From: Anaerolineales bacterium
GTDB lineage: Bacteria > Chloroflexota > Anaerolineae > Anaerolineales > UBA11579
Direction: 5' to 3'
DNA length: 64,000 nucleotides
Assembly (NCBI GenBank): GCA_019637755.1
Contig: JAHBVC010000002.1
Location: forward strand, 1-64,000
Each line of letters starts with the position of its first letter. Position 1 is the stretch's first letter. Position numbers and translations under genes: made by a program. Below are positions 1 to 11,125 of this stretch, in pieces. The notes below the pieces were generated by a model. It saw only the letters and a list, made by a program, of their open reading frames with translations. It ran no database searches and had not been told where the DNA came from.

Positions 1-15
1 CTATCTGTATAAGTT

Positions 16-2085
16 CTAGTTGGCTTTGATCAGCTCTTCGGCCAGCTTCTCCGAGACCTGCGTGTAGTGATCGAATTCCATCGTGAAGGCGCCACGGCCC
101 TTGGTGGCCGAGCGCAACTCGGTGGCGTAACCGAACATTTCCGAAAGCGGCATCATGGCACGGATAGCCTGCACCCCACCGGGGCGATGGTCCATACCCT
201 GGATCTCACCGCGGCGAGCGCTCAGCTGGCCCACGATGTCACCCAGGAACTCTTCGGGCACGGTCACTTCCACCTTCATGATCGGCTCCATCAAAACGGC
301 CTTGCCGAGACGCATACCTTCTTTGAAGGCCATCGAGGCAGCCATCTTGAACGCCATTTCATTCGAGTCGACTTCGTGGAACGAACCGTCGTACAGGGTG
401 ACCTTGACGTCAACCACCGGGTAGCCACCTACGGTGCCCGACTCGGAGGCTTCCATCACGCCCTTTTGCACGGCGGGGATGTATTCCTTAGGAATAGCGC
501 CACCGACGATCTTGTTCTCGAAGCTTACGCCCTTGCCGGGCTCATCGGGAACCATCTCGAAGACGACGTGACCGTACTGACCACGACCACCGGACTGCTT
601 GGCGTAGCGCATTTCGGCCTTCTTGACTTTGCGCGTGATGGTTTCGCGGTAGGCGACGCGTGGGCGGCCGACGTTGGCCTGCACGCCATACTCACGCATC
701 ATGCGATCCACCAGGATCTCCAGGTGGAGCTCGCCCATGCCGGAGATGACGGTTTGGGCTGTCTCCGGGTCAGACTTGACGCGGAAGGTGGGATCCTCTT
801 CGGCCAGGCGATGCAAGGCTTCAGCCATCTTGTCCTGGTCAACCGCGGTTTTGGGTTCCACGGCGATCGAGATCACCGGCTCGGGGAAGCTGATCGCTTC
901 GAGCACGATCTGCTTGTTCTCATCACACAGCGTGTCACCGGTGATGGAGTTCTTCAGGCCCAATACGGCGCCGATGTCACCCGCTTCGATGACGTCTACT
1001 TCTTCGCGGCGGTCAGCATACATACGGATCAAGCGGCCGATGCGCTCGCGTTGGCGCTTGACCGGGTTGTATACCGAGCCACCCTTCTCGATCTTGCCGG
1101 AGTACACGCGGAAATACGCCAGGCGGCCGACGTACGGGTCAGCCACGATCTTGAACACCAGCGCCGAGGCGGGCTCGTCGTTGCGCGCGTGGCGCTCCAC
1201 GGGCTGCTCGGTGCGCGGGTCAATCCCCTTGACCGCCGGAATGTCCAGCGGCGAAGGCAGGTAGTCCACTACCGCATCCAGCACCGCTTGCACACCACGG
1301 TTCTTCAAAGAAGAGCCGCAGAAGATTGCGTTGGCCTTGCCGGCAATGATGGCACGGCGCAGGGCTGCCTTGAGCTCATCGATCGAGATCTCCTGGCCAT
1401 CGAGGTACTTGACAGTCAGATCGTCATCGGTTTCGGCGATGGCTTCCACCATCTGCTCGCGCTGCTGGGTGGCCGCGGCCAACAGGTCAGCCGGTACTTC
1501 GCCTTCCACCGGCTTGCTGCCATCGTCTGACCACACGATCGAGCGCATCGTCAGCAGGTCCACCACGCCCTGGAAGCCGGATTCGGCGCCGATCGGCAAC
1601 TGCATCGGGATCGGGTTGGCCCCCAAACGGGTGCGGATGCTCTCGACACTGCGTTCGAAGGAGGCGCCGATGCGGTCCATCTTATTGATGAAGCAGATGC
1701 GCGGCACTTCGTAGCGGTCAGCCTGGCGCCATACGGTTTCAGACTGCGGCTCGACACCCATCACGGCGTCAAAGACCACGATACCGCCGTCAAGCACGCG
1801 CAGCGAGCGCTGCACTTCGGCAGTGAAGTCAATGTGGCCCGGGGTGTCAATAACGTTGATCAGATGGCCTTTCCACTCGGCGGTCACTGCGGCAGACACA
1901 ATCGTGATGCCGCGCTCGCGCTCTTGTTCCATCCAGTCGGTAACGGTGTTGCCCTCGTCTACATCACCCAGGCGGTGGGTCTTGCCGGTGTAGAACAAGA
2001 TACGCTCGGTAGTGGTCGTCTTCCCGGCGTCAATGTGGGCAATAATGCCTATGTTTCTAAACTTCTCAAGTGGGTAATTAGCCAT
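16..2085 (-). CDS. fusA: Elongation factor G
   Basis: Translational GTPase that moves tRNA and mRNA through the ribosome and helps RRF recycle ribosomes; cytosolic. At 689 aa it has the usual family length. The N-terminus carries the G1 loop [12 protein letters not shown], followed by the DTPGH (G3) and NKMD (G4) motifs, then domains II-V ending in a normal EF-G C-terminus ([19 protein letters not shown]). The ATG at 2085 lies 19 nt after the rpsG stop. It is the last gene of the rpoB-rpsL-rpsG-fusA run, the classic str-operon order, and probably depends on that operon's promoter. I saw no terminator in the 15 bases left before the window edge. Nothing in the sequence is degenerate. Confidence 0.98.
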   Translation of the reverse strand: MANYPLEKFRNIGIIAHIDAGKTTTTERILFYTGKTHRLGDVDEGNTVTDWMEQERERGITIVSAAVTAEWKGHLINVIDTPGHIDFTAEVQRSLRVLDGGIVVFDAVMGVEPQSETVWRQADRYEVPRICFINKMDRIGASFERSVESIRTRLGANPIPMQLPIGAESGFQGVVDLLTMRSIVWSDDGSKPVEGEVPADLLAAATQQREQMVEAIAETDDDLTVKYLDGQEISIDELKAALRRAIIAGKANAIFCGSSLKNRGVQAVLDAVVDYLPSPLDIPAVKGIDPRTEQPVERHARNDEPASALVFKIVADPYVGRLAYFRVYSGKIEKGGSVYNPVKRQRERIGRLIRMYADRREEVDVIEAGDIGAVLGLKNSITGDTLCDENKQIVLEAISFPEPVISIAVEPKTAVDQDKMAEALHRLAEEDPTFRVKSDPETAQTVISGMGELHLEILVDRMMREYGVQANVGRPRVAYRETITRKVKKAEMRYAKQSGGRGQYGHVVFEMVPDEPGKGVSFENKIVGGAIPKEYIPAVQKGVMEASESGTVGGYPVVDVKVTLYDGSFHEVDSNEMAFKMAASMAFKEGMRLGKAVLMEPIMKVEVTVPEEFLGDIVGQLSARRGEIQGMDHRPGGVQAIRAMMPLSEMFGYATELRSATKGRGAFTMEFDHYTQVSEKLAEELIKAN

Positions 2086-2104
2086 TCTGGTCTAAAAGCT
2101 CCAA

Positions 2105-2575
2105 CTAAACACGGTAATGGGAGAAGGCGCGGTTGGCCTCTGCCATCTTGTGGGTTTCTTCTTTCTTGCGCACCGAGGCCCCCTGCCCCTGCGCGGCTTC
2201 GCTCAACTCACCGGCCAGCTTCTCGGCAAAGGATTTGCCGCCGCGGGCGCGGGCTGAGGCTACGATCCAGCGGGCGGCCAGCGCGAAGGCGCGCGAGCTG
2301 CTCACTTCCATCGGCACCTGGTAGGTGGCGCCACCCACACGGCGGGGGCGCACTTCCATGCTGGGGCCAACGTTCTTCAACGCGGTCTGAAAGACTTCCA
2401 GCGGGTTTTGCTTGGTCTTGGCCTCGATCATGTCGAAGGCATCGTAGATCAGGCGCGTGGCCGTGCTCTTCTTGCCATCCAGCATCATGCGATTGATAAA
2501 AGCCTGCACCTCGGTGCTCTTGTAGCGCACATCGGGGGTGCTGACTCGTTTGTCTGGGCGTCTGCGTCGTGCCAT
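2105..2575 (-). CDS. rpsG: 30S ribosomal protein S7
   Basis: Primary 16S rRNA-binding protein that nucleates the head of the small subunit. The 156-aa length and the N-terminus (MARRRRPDKRVSTPDVRYKS), the segment FINRMMLDGKKSTA and the C-terminus KMAEANRAFSHYRV are typical of S7. The ATG at 2575 is preceded by GGAGAT at 9-10 nt. A small perfect hairpin (AGCTCACC-AA-GGTGAGCT, 2603-2620) sits between the rpsL stop and this gene. S7 is the translational repressor of the str operon in E. coli, so this hairpin is a possible but unproven site for that feedback. Confidence 0.97.
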   Translation of the reverse strand: MARRRRPDKRVSTPDVRYKSTEVQAFINRMMLDGKKSTATRLIYDAFDMIEAKTKQNPLEVFQTALKNVGPSMEVRPRRVGGATYQVPMEVSSSRAFALAARWIVASARARGGKSFAEKLAGELSEAAQGQGASVRKKEETHKMAEANRAFSHYRV

Positions 2576-2622
2576 GTACTTACATCTCCATTAACTGCGG
2601 CAAGCTCACCAAGGTGAGCTGC

Positions 2623-3045
2623 TTAGGCGGCCTTAGGCCGCTTGCTGCCATATTTTGAACGGGCTTGCTTGCGGTCATTCACGCCGGTGGTATCCAGCGT
2701 ACCGCGCACGATGTGATAGCGCACACCCGGCAGGTCCTTCACACGGCCGCCACGCACCAGCACTACGGAGTGCTCTTGCAGCGTGTGGCCCTCACCCGGG
2801 ATGTAGGCGGTCACTTCCATACCATTGCTCAGACGCACACGGGCAATCTTGCGCAAGGCCGAATTCGGTTTCTTGGGGGTCATGGTGCGCACGACGGTGC
2901 AAACACCACGCTTCTGCGGCGCACCCTTAGCCTGGCGGATACGGCGCTGCTTGTAGGTGTTCAACACATACTGCAGCGCAGGCGCCTTGGTTTTGCCGCG
3001 CTTGGTCTTGCGGCCCTTGCGAACTAACTGATTGATTGTCGGCAC
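2623..3045 (-). CDS. rpsL: 30S ribosomal protein S12
   Basis: Decoding-centre ribosomal protein. The start is taken as GTG at 3045 ([13 protein letters not shown]), because GGAGA lies about 7 nt upstream and family members begin exactly here. The open frame continues further upstream, but that part (3046-3138) encodes nothing S12-like and falls in a hairpin-rich leader. The product is 140 aa, somewhat longer than the 123-124 aa E. coli-type protein. Conserved segments include [17 protein letters not shown], the streptomycin-site loop and [15 protein letters not shown]. It is followed by rpsG and fusA. Confidence 0.96.
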   Translation of the reverse strand: MPTINQLVRKGRKTKRGKTKAPALQYVLNTYKQRRIRQAKGAPQKRGVCTVVRTMTPKKPNSALRKIARVRLSNGMEVTAYIPGEGHTLQEHSVVLVRGGRVKDLPGVRYHIVRGTLDTTGVNDRKQARSKYGSKRPKAA

Positions 3046-3490
3046 TATCTTTCTCCGTTTTCTACTTGTCGGCAAAAACGCGCTTGCGTTTTGCCGCGGC
3101 GGTGGTTTCCCGCCGCACCATGCTTGTGTTGCCTGCACAGCAAGCTCTCACCCTCGCTGTGATTGTGGGCCGCAGCCCAGCAGTATTCCGTTGTGGGGTT
3201 GCCCGCGCCAGACTGCTACGATCTGCCGGGGCGACCACCAGCGCACCCTCCCCGTTCCTGGTGAAGGTCGCCAGCGGCGGAGCATGTTCTCCGCCTGGCT
3301 CCGTGGGCGGGCTTGTGCAGCCCGCCCACAGAGTACGAGGCCACCTGATGCAGCGGATGGCCTCGTTGTATTACTTGGCTCGGTTCCGCAGCTGTGCTGC
3401 GGGGTATTCAGTTTTCGCGTTCAGCCGTGGGCACTACGCCCATTTCCAGTTGTACGCGAGGATGGATTCTAACCGTGCTCTTTTTAGCCG
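3046..3490 (-). other. Structured 445-bp spacer between rpoB and rpsL
   Basis: No credible gene is present on either strand. Read on the minus strand it holds several strong stems. GTGGGCGGGC/GCCCGCCCAC (3303-3312 with 3320-3329) is perfect over 10 bp. GAGGCCA/TGGCCTC pairs 3337-3343 with 3358-3364. A stem of about 11 bp with one bulged base (CGGCAAAAACGC with GCGTTTTGCCG) covers 3070-3096, ending about 25 nt before the rpsL start. A GC-rich hairpin lies beside it near 3095-3116. None is followed by a clear U-run, so they look more like a structured leader or processing region than simple terminators. Confidence 0.5.
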
Positions 3491-7423
<3,933 letters not shown>

Positions 7424-7450
7424 TCAGCGCCTCCTAAAAGGGTGTACAAC

Positions 7451-7493
7451 GAAAAAAAGACCAGCCGCTCTCAATTTCACAAAGGGCGGCCAG
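7451..7493 (-). terminator. Candidate intrinsic attenuator in the rpoB leader
   Basis: In the roughly 77-nt leader between the predicted transcription start (about 7500) and the rpoB ATG, the minus strand can form an 8-bp stem (CTGGCCGC with GCGGCTGG, two G-U pairs; 486-493 with 461-468). It is followed at once by TC and a run of seven U (complement of 7452-7458). Stem plus U-run directly after the promoter and before the Shine-Dalgarno is the layout of a transcription attenuator. No leader peptide or ligand-binding fold was recognised. Confidence 0.5.
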
Positions 7494-7506
7494 TTTGCGA
7501 CAGGTG

Positions 7507-7536
7507 ATTATAGAGCATGCGGTCTAAAGATGTCAA
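7507..7536 (-). promoter_or_regulatory. rpoB operon promoter (sigma-70 consensus)
   Basis: On the minus strand, TTGACA (7536-7531) is followed by an 18-nt spacer and TATAAT (7512-7507). Both hexamers match the consensus perfectly, and the site lies 84 nt upstream of the rpoB start. It is back to back with the RNase P RNA promoter. Confidence 0.8.
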
Positions 7537-7573
7537 GCGTATTTAAGGAAGAAGTAAGCTGGCTCACTGGCAT

Positions 7574-7603
7574 TTGACTCCCCCGGCTAGCGTGCTGTAT
7601 CAT
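7574..7603 (+). promoter_or_regulatory. RNase P RNA gene promoter
   Basis: TTGACT (7574-7579), an 18-nt spacer and TATCAT (7598-7603) would place the transcription start near 7610. That coincides with the first paired base of helix P1 of the RNase P RNA. Confidence 0.7.
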
Positions 7604-7608
7604 ACCGC

Positions 7609-7947
7609 TTCCAGGTTGGTCGGATGATCGCGGGTTCCCTTCGGGGGGCTCGAGGAAAGTCCGCACTCCATAGGGCATGGCGCCGGGGAAATCCCGGGGC
7701 GGGGAAACCTGCCGGATCGGGCCACAGAAATACACCACCGCGCAAGCGGCCAGGGTGAAATGGTGAGGTAAGAGCTCACCGGCGCGGCAGCAATGTCCGC
7801 GGCCAGGCAACCCCCGCTGGGAGCAAGGCCAAACAGAGGTGAGCAGCGGCCCGCTGCACTTGAGCCTCGGGTAGGCTGCACAGATAGATGATCATCCAAG
7901 CCCGTTCTGCGGGCTGGACAAAATGCGGCTTATAGACCGGCCTGGAA
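7609..7947 (+). ncRNA. rnpB: RNase P RNA, bacterial class A
   Basis: Catalytic RNA that matures the 5' ends of tRNAs. Diagnostic conserved blocks are present in order: GAGGAAAGTCCGCACTCC (7652-7669), CAGAAATACACC, the GAGGTAAGAGCTCACC block, CAAGGCCAAACAGAGG, AGATAGATGATC and the closing ACAAAATGCGGCTTATAGACC. The ends pair as helix P1 (TTCCAGGTTGGTC, 7609-7621, with GACCGGCCTGGAA, 7935-7947), including wobble pairs. The length of about 339 nt fits class A. The ends are set from P1 pairing and agree with the promoter position. Confidence 0.96.
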
Positions 7948-7990
7948 ACAGTGCCGCTGCACCCTCCCCGGGGCAGCGGCACTGTTTCCA
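7943..7990. terminator. 18-bp perfect hairpin after the RNase P RNA
   Basis: TGGAAACAGTGCCGCTGC (7943-7960) and its exact reverse complement (7973-7990) flank a 12-nt loop, lying between the convergent rnpB and ptsH genes. It lacks a clean T-run on either strand. Its left arm overlaps the 3' strand of P1 of the RNase P RNA, so the two helices are mutually exclusive. It probably acts as a bidirectional terminator or 3'-end processing signal. Confidence 0.55.
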
Positions 7991-8035
7991 TTCCAGTCCC
8001 ATTCACGCGTGCGGCCTAGCACATTACCTAACGCA

Positions 8036-8299
8036 CTACTCCCCAAAATTGTTAGCCGCCAGCGCCTGCAATTCCGCCAGCGCCGCCTCGGCGCCCTCCC
8101 CCTCGGCCGAGAGCTGGATCACCCCGCCCTGCCCCACGGCCAGCGTGAGCAAAGCCAGCAGGCTCTTGGCGCTGACGGTGCGCCCCTCGTAGGTGACGGT
8201 GATTTCAGCGGCGTGCTTCTGGGCCGCTTTGACGAACAAGGTGGCTGGGCGTGCATGCAAGCCCACCGCGTTCTCAATGGTCAGCTCGATCGATTTCAT
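8036..8299 (-). CDS. ptsH: Phosphocarrier protein HPr
   Basis: Small PTS carrier that takes phosphate from enzyme I on a histidine and passes it to EIIA. The start is set at ATG 8299, with AGGAGGG 6 nt upstream, giving 87 aa, the normal HPr size. An upstream in-frame extension has no homology. His15 lies in GLHARPAT. Ser46 is also present (TVSAKSLLAL), the position phosphorylated by HPr kinase in Gram-positive-type regulation, so regulatory phosphorylation is possible. It is the last gene of the mannoside PTS cluster. No ptsI (enzyme I) occurs in the window. Confidence 0.95.
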   Translation of the reverse strand: MKSIELTIENAVGLHARPATLFVKAAQKHAAEITVTYEGRTVSAKSLLALLTLAVGQGGVIQLSAEGEGAEAALAELQALAANNFGE

Positions 8300-8344
8300 G
8301 CTGAACCCTCCTATTCTTTTAGTTGGATCGGGAAACAAGCCGCG

Positions 8345-9070
8345 TTAGTACTTGACGTAATAGCGGTACTCACGGCCCACGTAGTAGCAAATGTTGTATT
8401 CGGTGAAGCGCCGGTCTGTGCTGTGGCTGATCTTGACGCTCTTGAGCACCGGCTCCGACGCCGCGATACGCAGCTTCTCGGCCACTTCGGGTGGCGGCAG
8501 CATCGCTTCAAGGTAATCCAGGGCGGAGGTGAAGAAGATGCCAAACTGGCCCAGGTACTCGTAGAAGGATTGGTAATAATCCGCCGGGTTGGTGGAAAAT
8601 TCGCGCGTAAAGGGAAAGGTATTGATCGAATAGCCGATCAATACGCCGTCATCCACGGCACGCACACGTTTAAGCTGAATGATCGGGTCGCCTTCGGCGA
8701 TGTTGAGGATGCCCGCCAGGATCTTGTCAGCCTTGGTTTCAGCAAGCTCGACATCCACGGTGGTGGCCTTCTTGCCCAGGGCGTGCATTTCATTAGTGAA
8801 GCTTTTGAGCACCGGGCGCTCTGCCAGGTTCTCTTGCCAGTCAGTCACAAAGCTACCCTTGCCGCTCTGGCGCACCAGGTAGCCGGCGTTCTCCAGCTCG
8901 TTGAGCGCCTTGCGGATGGTGATGCGGCTCACCTGGTATTGCTCGCACAGCTCCATTTCAGTCAGGATCTGGTGCCCGGGCTTCCAGTGCCCAAACAGAA
9001 TCTTATAGCGCAGCTCTTCTTCGATCTGGCGATACTTTGGCAGGGATGGTTTGGCGCTTGAATTCTGCAT
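8345..9070 (-). CDS. GntR-family regulator (HutC/UTRA type)
   Basis: Transcription factor with an N-terminal winged-helix GntR domain (PKYRQIEEELRYKILFG...VSRITIRKALNELENAGYLVRQSGKGSFV) and a C-terminal UTRA effector-binding domain. Position within the PTS/mannosidase cluster parallels E. coli MngR, so a phosphorylated sugar is the likely effector. The start at ATG 9070 (MQNSSAKPSLPKYRQ) gives 241 aa. A second ATG at 9115, 2 nt after the EIIA stop, would add 15 residues. Neither has a good Shine-Dalgarno, so the start is uncertain. A candidate operator lies upstream of manA (15629-15640). Confidence 0.88.
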   Translation of the reverse strand: MQNSSAKPSLPKYRQIEEELRYKILFGHWKPGHQILTEMELCEQYQVSRITIRKALNELENAGYLVRQSGKGSFVTDWQENLAERPVLKSFTNEMHALGKKATTVDVELAETKADKILAGILNIAEGDPIIQLKRVRAVDDGVLIGYSINTFPFTREFSTNPADYYQSFYEYLGQFGIFFTSALDYLEAMLPPPEVAEKLRIAASEPVLKSVKISHSTDRRFTEYNICYYVGREYRYYVKY

Positions 9071-9117
9071 GTGGCCCGTATCAGATGATGGAAAGCGAAT
9101 GCCCCACAGCCCCATAG

Positions 9118-9555
9118 CTAGGCCAACAACGCATCCAGAATGGCTTGTTTGGCGGAGGATTCTTCAAGTAACTGCCTGATTTTATCATCAAGCAATTTCT
9201 TGGCCACCGAGGAGAGGATCTTGAGGTGCAAGTTATCCGTATTCTCTTCGGGCACGGCGATGCCGAACACCAAGCGCGCCTGCTCATCCTCGTTCCAAGC
9301 CACCGGGGCCGCCAGGCGCAGGTACACCAGGCCCGAATGCGCCACACCCGCCGAACGTGCATGCGGAATGGCGATCAGGTTGCCGATGCCCGTAGGCACC
9401 ATCGCCTCACGTTCATACACATCCTCGATGTAGCGCGCCGGGTCACTCAGCCGGCCGGCGGCATCCAGCAAGGCAGCCACCTGGGCGATCACCGCCGCCT
9501 TATCCGCCAGGGCTACATCCAGGGCGATCAACTGTTCATTAATGATTGTGTCCAT
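9118..9555 (-). CDS. PTS fructose-type EIIA component
   Basis: Cytosolic EIIA of the fructose/mannitol class, which accepts phosphate from HPr. The ATG at 9555 has GAGG about 8 nt upstream and gives 145 aa. The phosphorylatable His65 is in the diagnostic IAIPHA motif, and TGIGNL just before it is typical. It is a separate protein, whereas E. coli MngA has A, B and C fused. It lies downstream of EIIC on the same strand, so the order of transcription is EIIB, EIIC, EIIA. Confidence 0.93.
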   Translation of the reverse strand: MDTIINEQLIALDVALADKAAVIAQVAALLDAAGRLSDPARYIEDVYEREAMVPTGIGNLIAIPHARSAGVAHSGLVYLRLAAPVAWNEDEQARLVFGIAVPEENTDNLHLKILSSVAKKLLDDKIRQLLEESSAKQAILDALLA

Positions 9556-9671
9556 ACAAGTATCCTCGCAGCGCCTGTTCTGGCTGGCTGGGGTTGCCAG
9601 CCAGCCAGAATGAGGAGGTGCACATCCGGCCATGCGCCAGGGGAATCGCGCACGGCCAGTGTAAAACCGAA

Positions 9672-10709
9672 CTACTTGGCTTCTTGGTGATCCTTCAACA
9701 GCATGCCCATCATCACCGCCGCCACAATCGTGCCAATAGCACCAAAGACGAGGTAGAGAGGGATGTTGTTGACCAAGGGGATGGTGAAAATACCACCGAT
9801 CGGAGCGCTGAGGGTGATGCCAAACATACCCGCCAACGCACCGCCCACCGCCGCGCCGATCATGATCGAAGGCAGCACCACCTTAGGATGAGCAATCACG
9901 AAGGGAATGGCGCCTTCAGCGATGAAGCTCAGGCCCATGATGGCGGCCGGCTTGCCGGCGTCACGCAGCTCAGGCGAGAACTTCTTGGGGAACAGGAAGG
10001 TGGCCAGGGCGCAGCCACCGCTGATGGCGAAGGCAGCGGCGCCGATGGCACCCATCGCCACGGAAGGCACGGCGCTGCCATCGGCGGCAGTGAGGGTAGC
10101 CACCGAGAAGAGGTAGGCAGCCTTGTTGACCGGGCCACCGACGTCAAAAGCGGCCATGGCGCCAATGACAGCGCCCAACAGGGCGGCGTTACCAGTGCTG
10201 AGGCTCTGCAGGAAGCCGTTGACGGCGCCGTTGAGCGGGGTCACGAAAGCGTTGATGGCGATCATGCCCAGGGCCACCAGGATGGTACCGACCACCGGGT
10301 AGATGATCAGGGTCTTAGCACCCTCAAAGGAGCGCGGCAGGCCCTTGGTAGCTTTCTTGAGCAGGTTGATCAGCCAGCCGGCCAGGAAGGCGCCGGCGAT
10401 GGTGCCCAGGAAGCCGGAGCCACCATCACGCGCCAGCAAACCCACCACTACACCAGCCAGCAGGCCGGGGCGATCAGCGATGGAGTAGGCAATGTAGCCA
10501 CCCAGGATGGGCAGCATCATGCCGATGGTGGTGGCGCCGACGGTCAGCAGCCAGGCCGAGACGGGGTTGCTGGCGCCGAAGCTGGCCGCACCCGAGTTGG
10601 ACGCATCAAACAGGAAGGCGAACGAAATAAGTACGCCGCCAGCCACGATGAACGGGATGAAATACGAGACACCCGACATCAAATGGCGATAGATAGCTTT
10701 TCGATCCAT
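9672..10709 (-). CDS. PTS fructose-type EIIC permease
   Basis: Integral membrane sugar channel of a fructose-family PTS. The 345-aa protein is almost entirely hydrophobic helices. It begins with the typical HLMSGVSYFIPFIVAGG segment and carries SFIAEGAIPFVIAHP, the conserved EIIC loop that forms the sugar site. The ATG at 10709 has AAGGAGA 7 nt upstream. Context with the GH38 mannosidase suggests an alpha-mannoside (for example mannosylglycerate) rather than free fructose, but specificity cannot be read from the sequence. Confidence 0.94.
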   Translation of the reverse strand: MDRKAIYRHLMSGVSYFIPFIVAGGVLISFAFLFDASNSGAASFGASNPVSAWLLTVGATTIGMMLPILGGYIAYSIADRPGLLAGVVVGLLARDGGSGFLGTIAGAFLAGWLINLLKKATKGLPRSFEGAKTLIIYPVVGTILVALGMIAINAFVTPLNGAVNGFLQSLSTGNAALLGAVIGAMAAFDVGGPVNKAAYLFSVATLTAADGSAVPSVAMGAIGAAAFAISGGCALATFLFPKKFSPELRDAGKPAAIMGLSFIAEGAIPFVIAHPKVVLPSIMIGAAVGGALAGMFGITLSAPIGGIFTIPLVNNIPLYLVFGAIGTIVAAVMMGMLLKDHQEAK

Positions 10710-10801
10710 GTCTTTCTCCTTATGGGGCCAACCCTAGCGGGTTGGCCAAGCGAAAATCAAACGCAACGACTCCTCGATGATATTTGTGTGCGACCGCCTC
10801 C

Positions 10802-11125
10802 TTAGGGGTTGTAGACTTCGGCTTTGCCGTCTACGATCTGTTGGATCACTTGCTCGCCACGATGAATGGCGTCAGAAGATGACACGGTGAGTATTGGCTT
10901 GCCACGGAAGCGTTCCATCTCCACCATGGTGTCGACGGCCAGCACAATCGCTTCGGCTTCCTGGATGTCTTCATCCGTGAGGCGGTTTTCCACGCCCCCT
11001 GCCCCATTGGTCTCCATCTTCAAGTCGTAGCCGTGCTGCTTGGCAAACTTGATCAGGGTCTCGGCTGCAATGTAGGTATGGGCAATGCCTGCCGGGCAGG
11101 CGGCCACGCCAACGAGTTTCTTCAT
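10802..11125 (-). CDS. PTS fructose-type EIIB component
   Basis: Carries phosphate from EIIA to the incoming sugar. The 107-aa protein starts MKKLVGVAACPAGIAHT, and Cys10 in the CPAGIAHT loop is the phosphocysteine of fructose-family EIIB. The start lies directly after the alpha-mannosidase stop (one gene ends at 11126, the other starts at 11125), indicating translational coupling. The final residues read VDGKAEVYNP. Confidence 0.94.
   Translation of the reverse strand: MKKLVGVAACPAGIAHTYIAAETLIKFAKQHGYDLKMETNGAGGVENRLTDEDIQEAEAIVLAVDTMVEMERFRGKPILTVSSSDAIHRGEQVIQQIVDGKAEVYNP

Noticed and set aside
3046-3138. 31-residue N-terminal extension of S12
   Set aside because: It has no S12 homology, crosses strong hairpins, and a good Shine-Dalgarno precedes the GTG at 3045.
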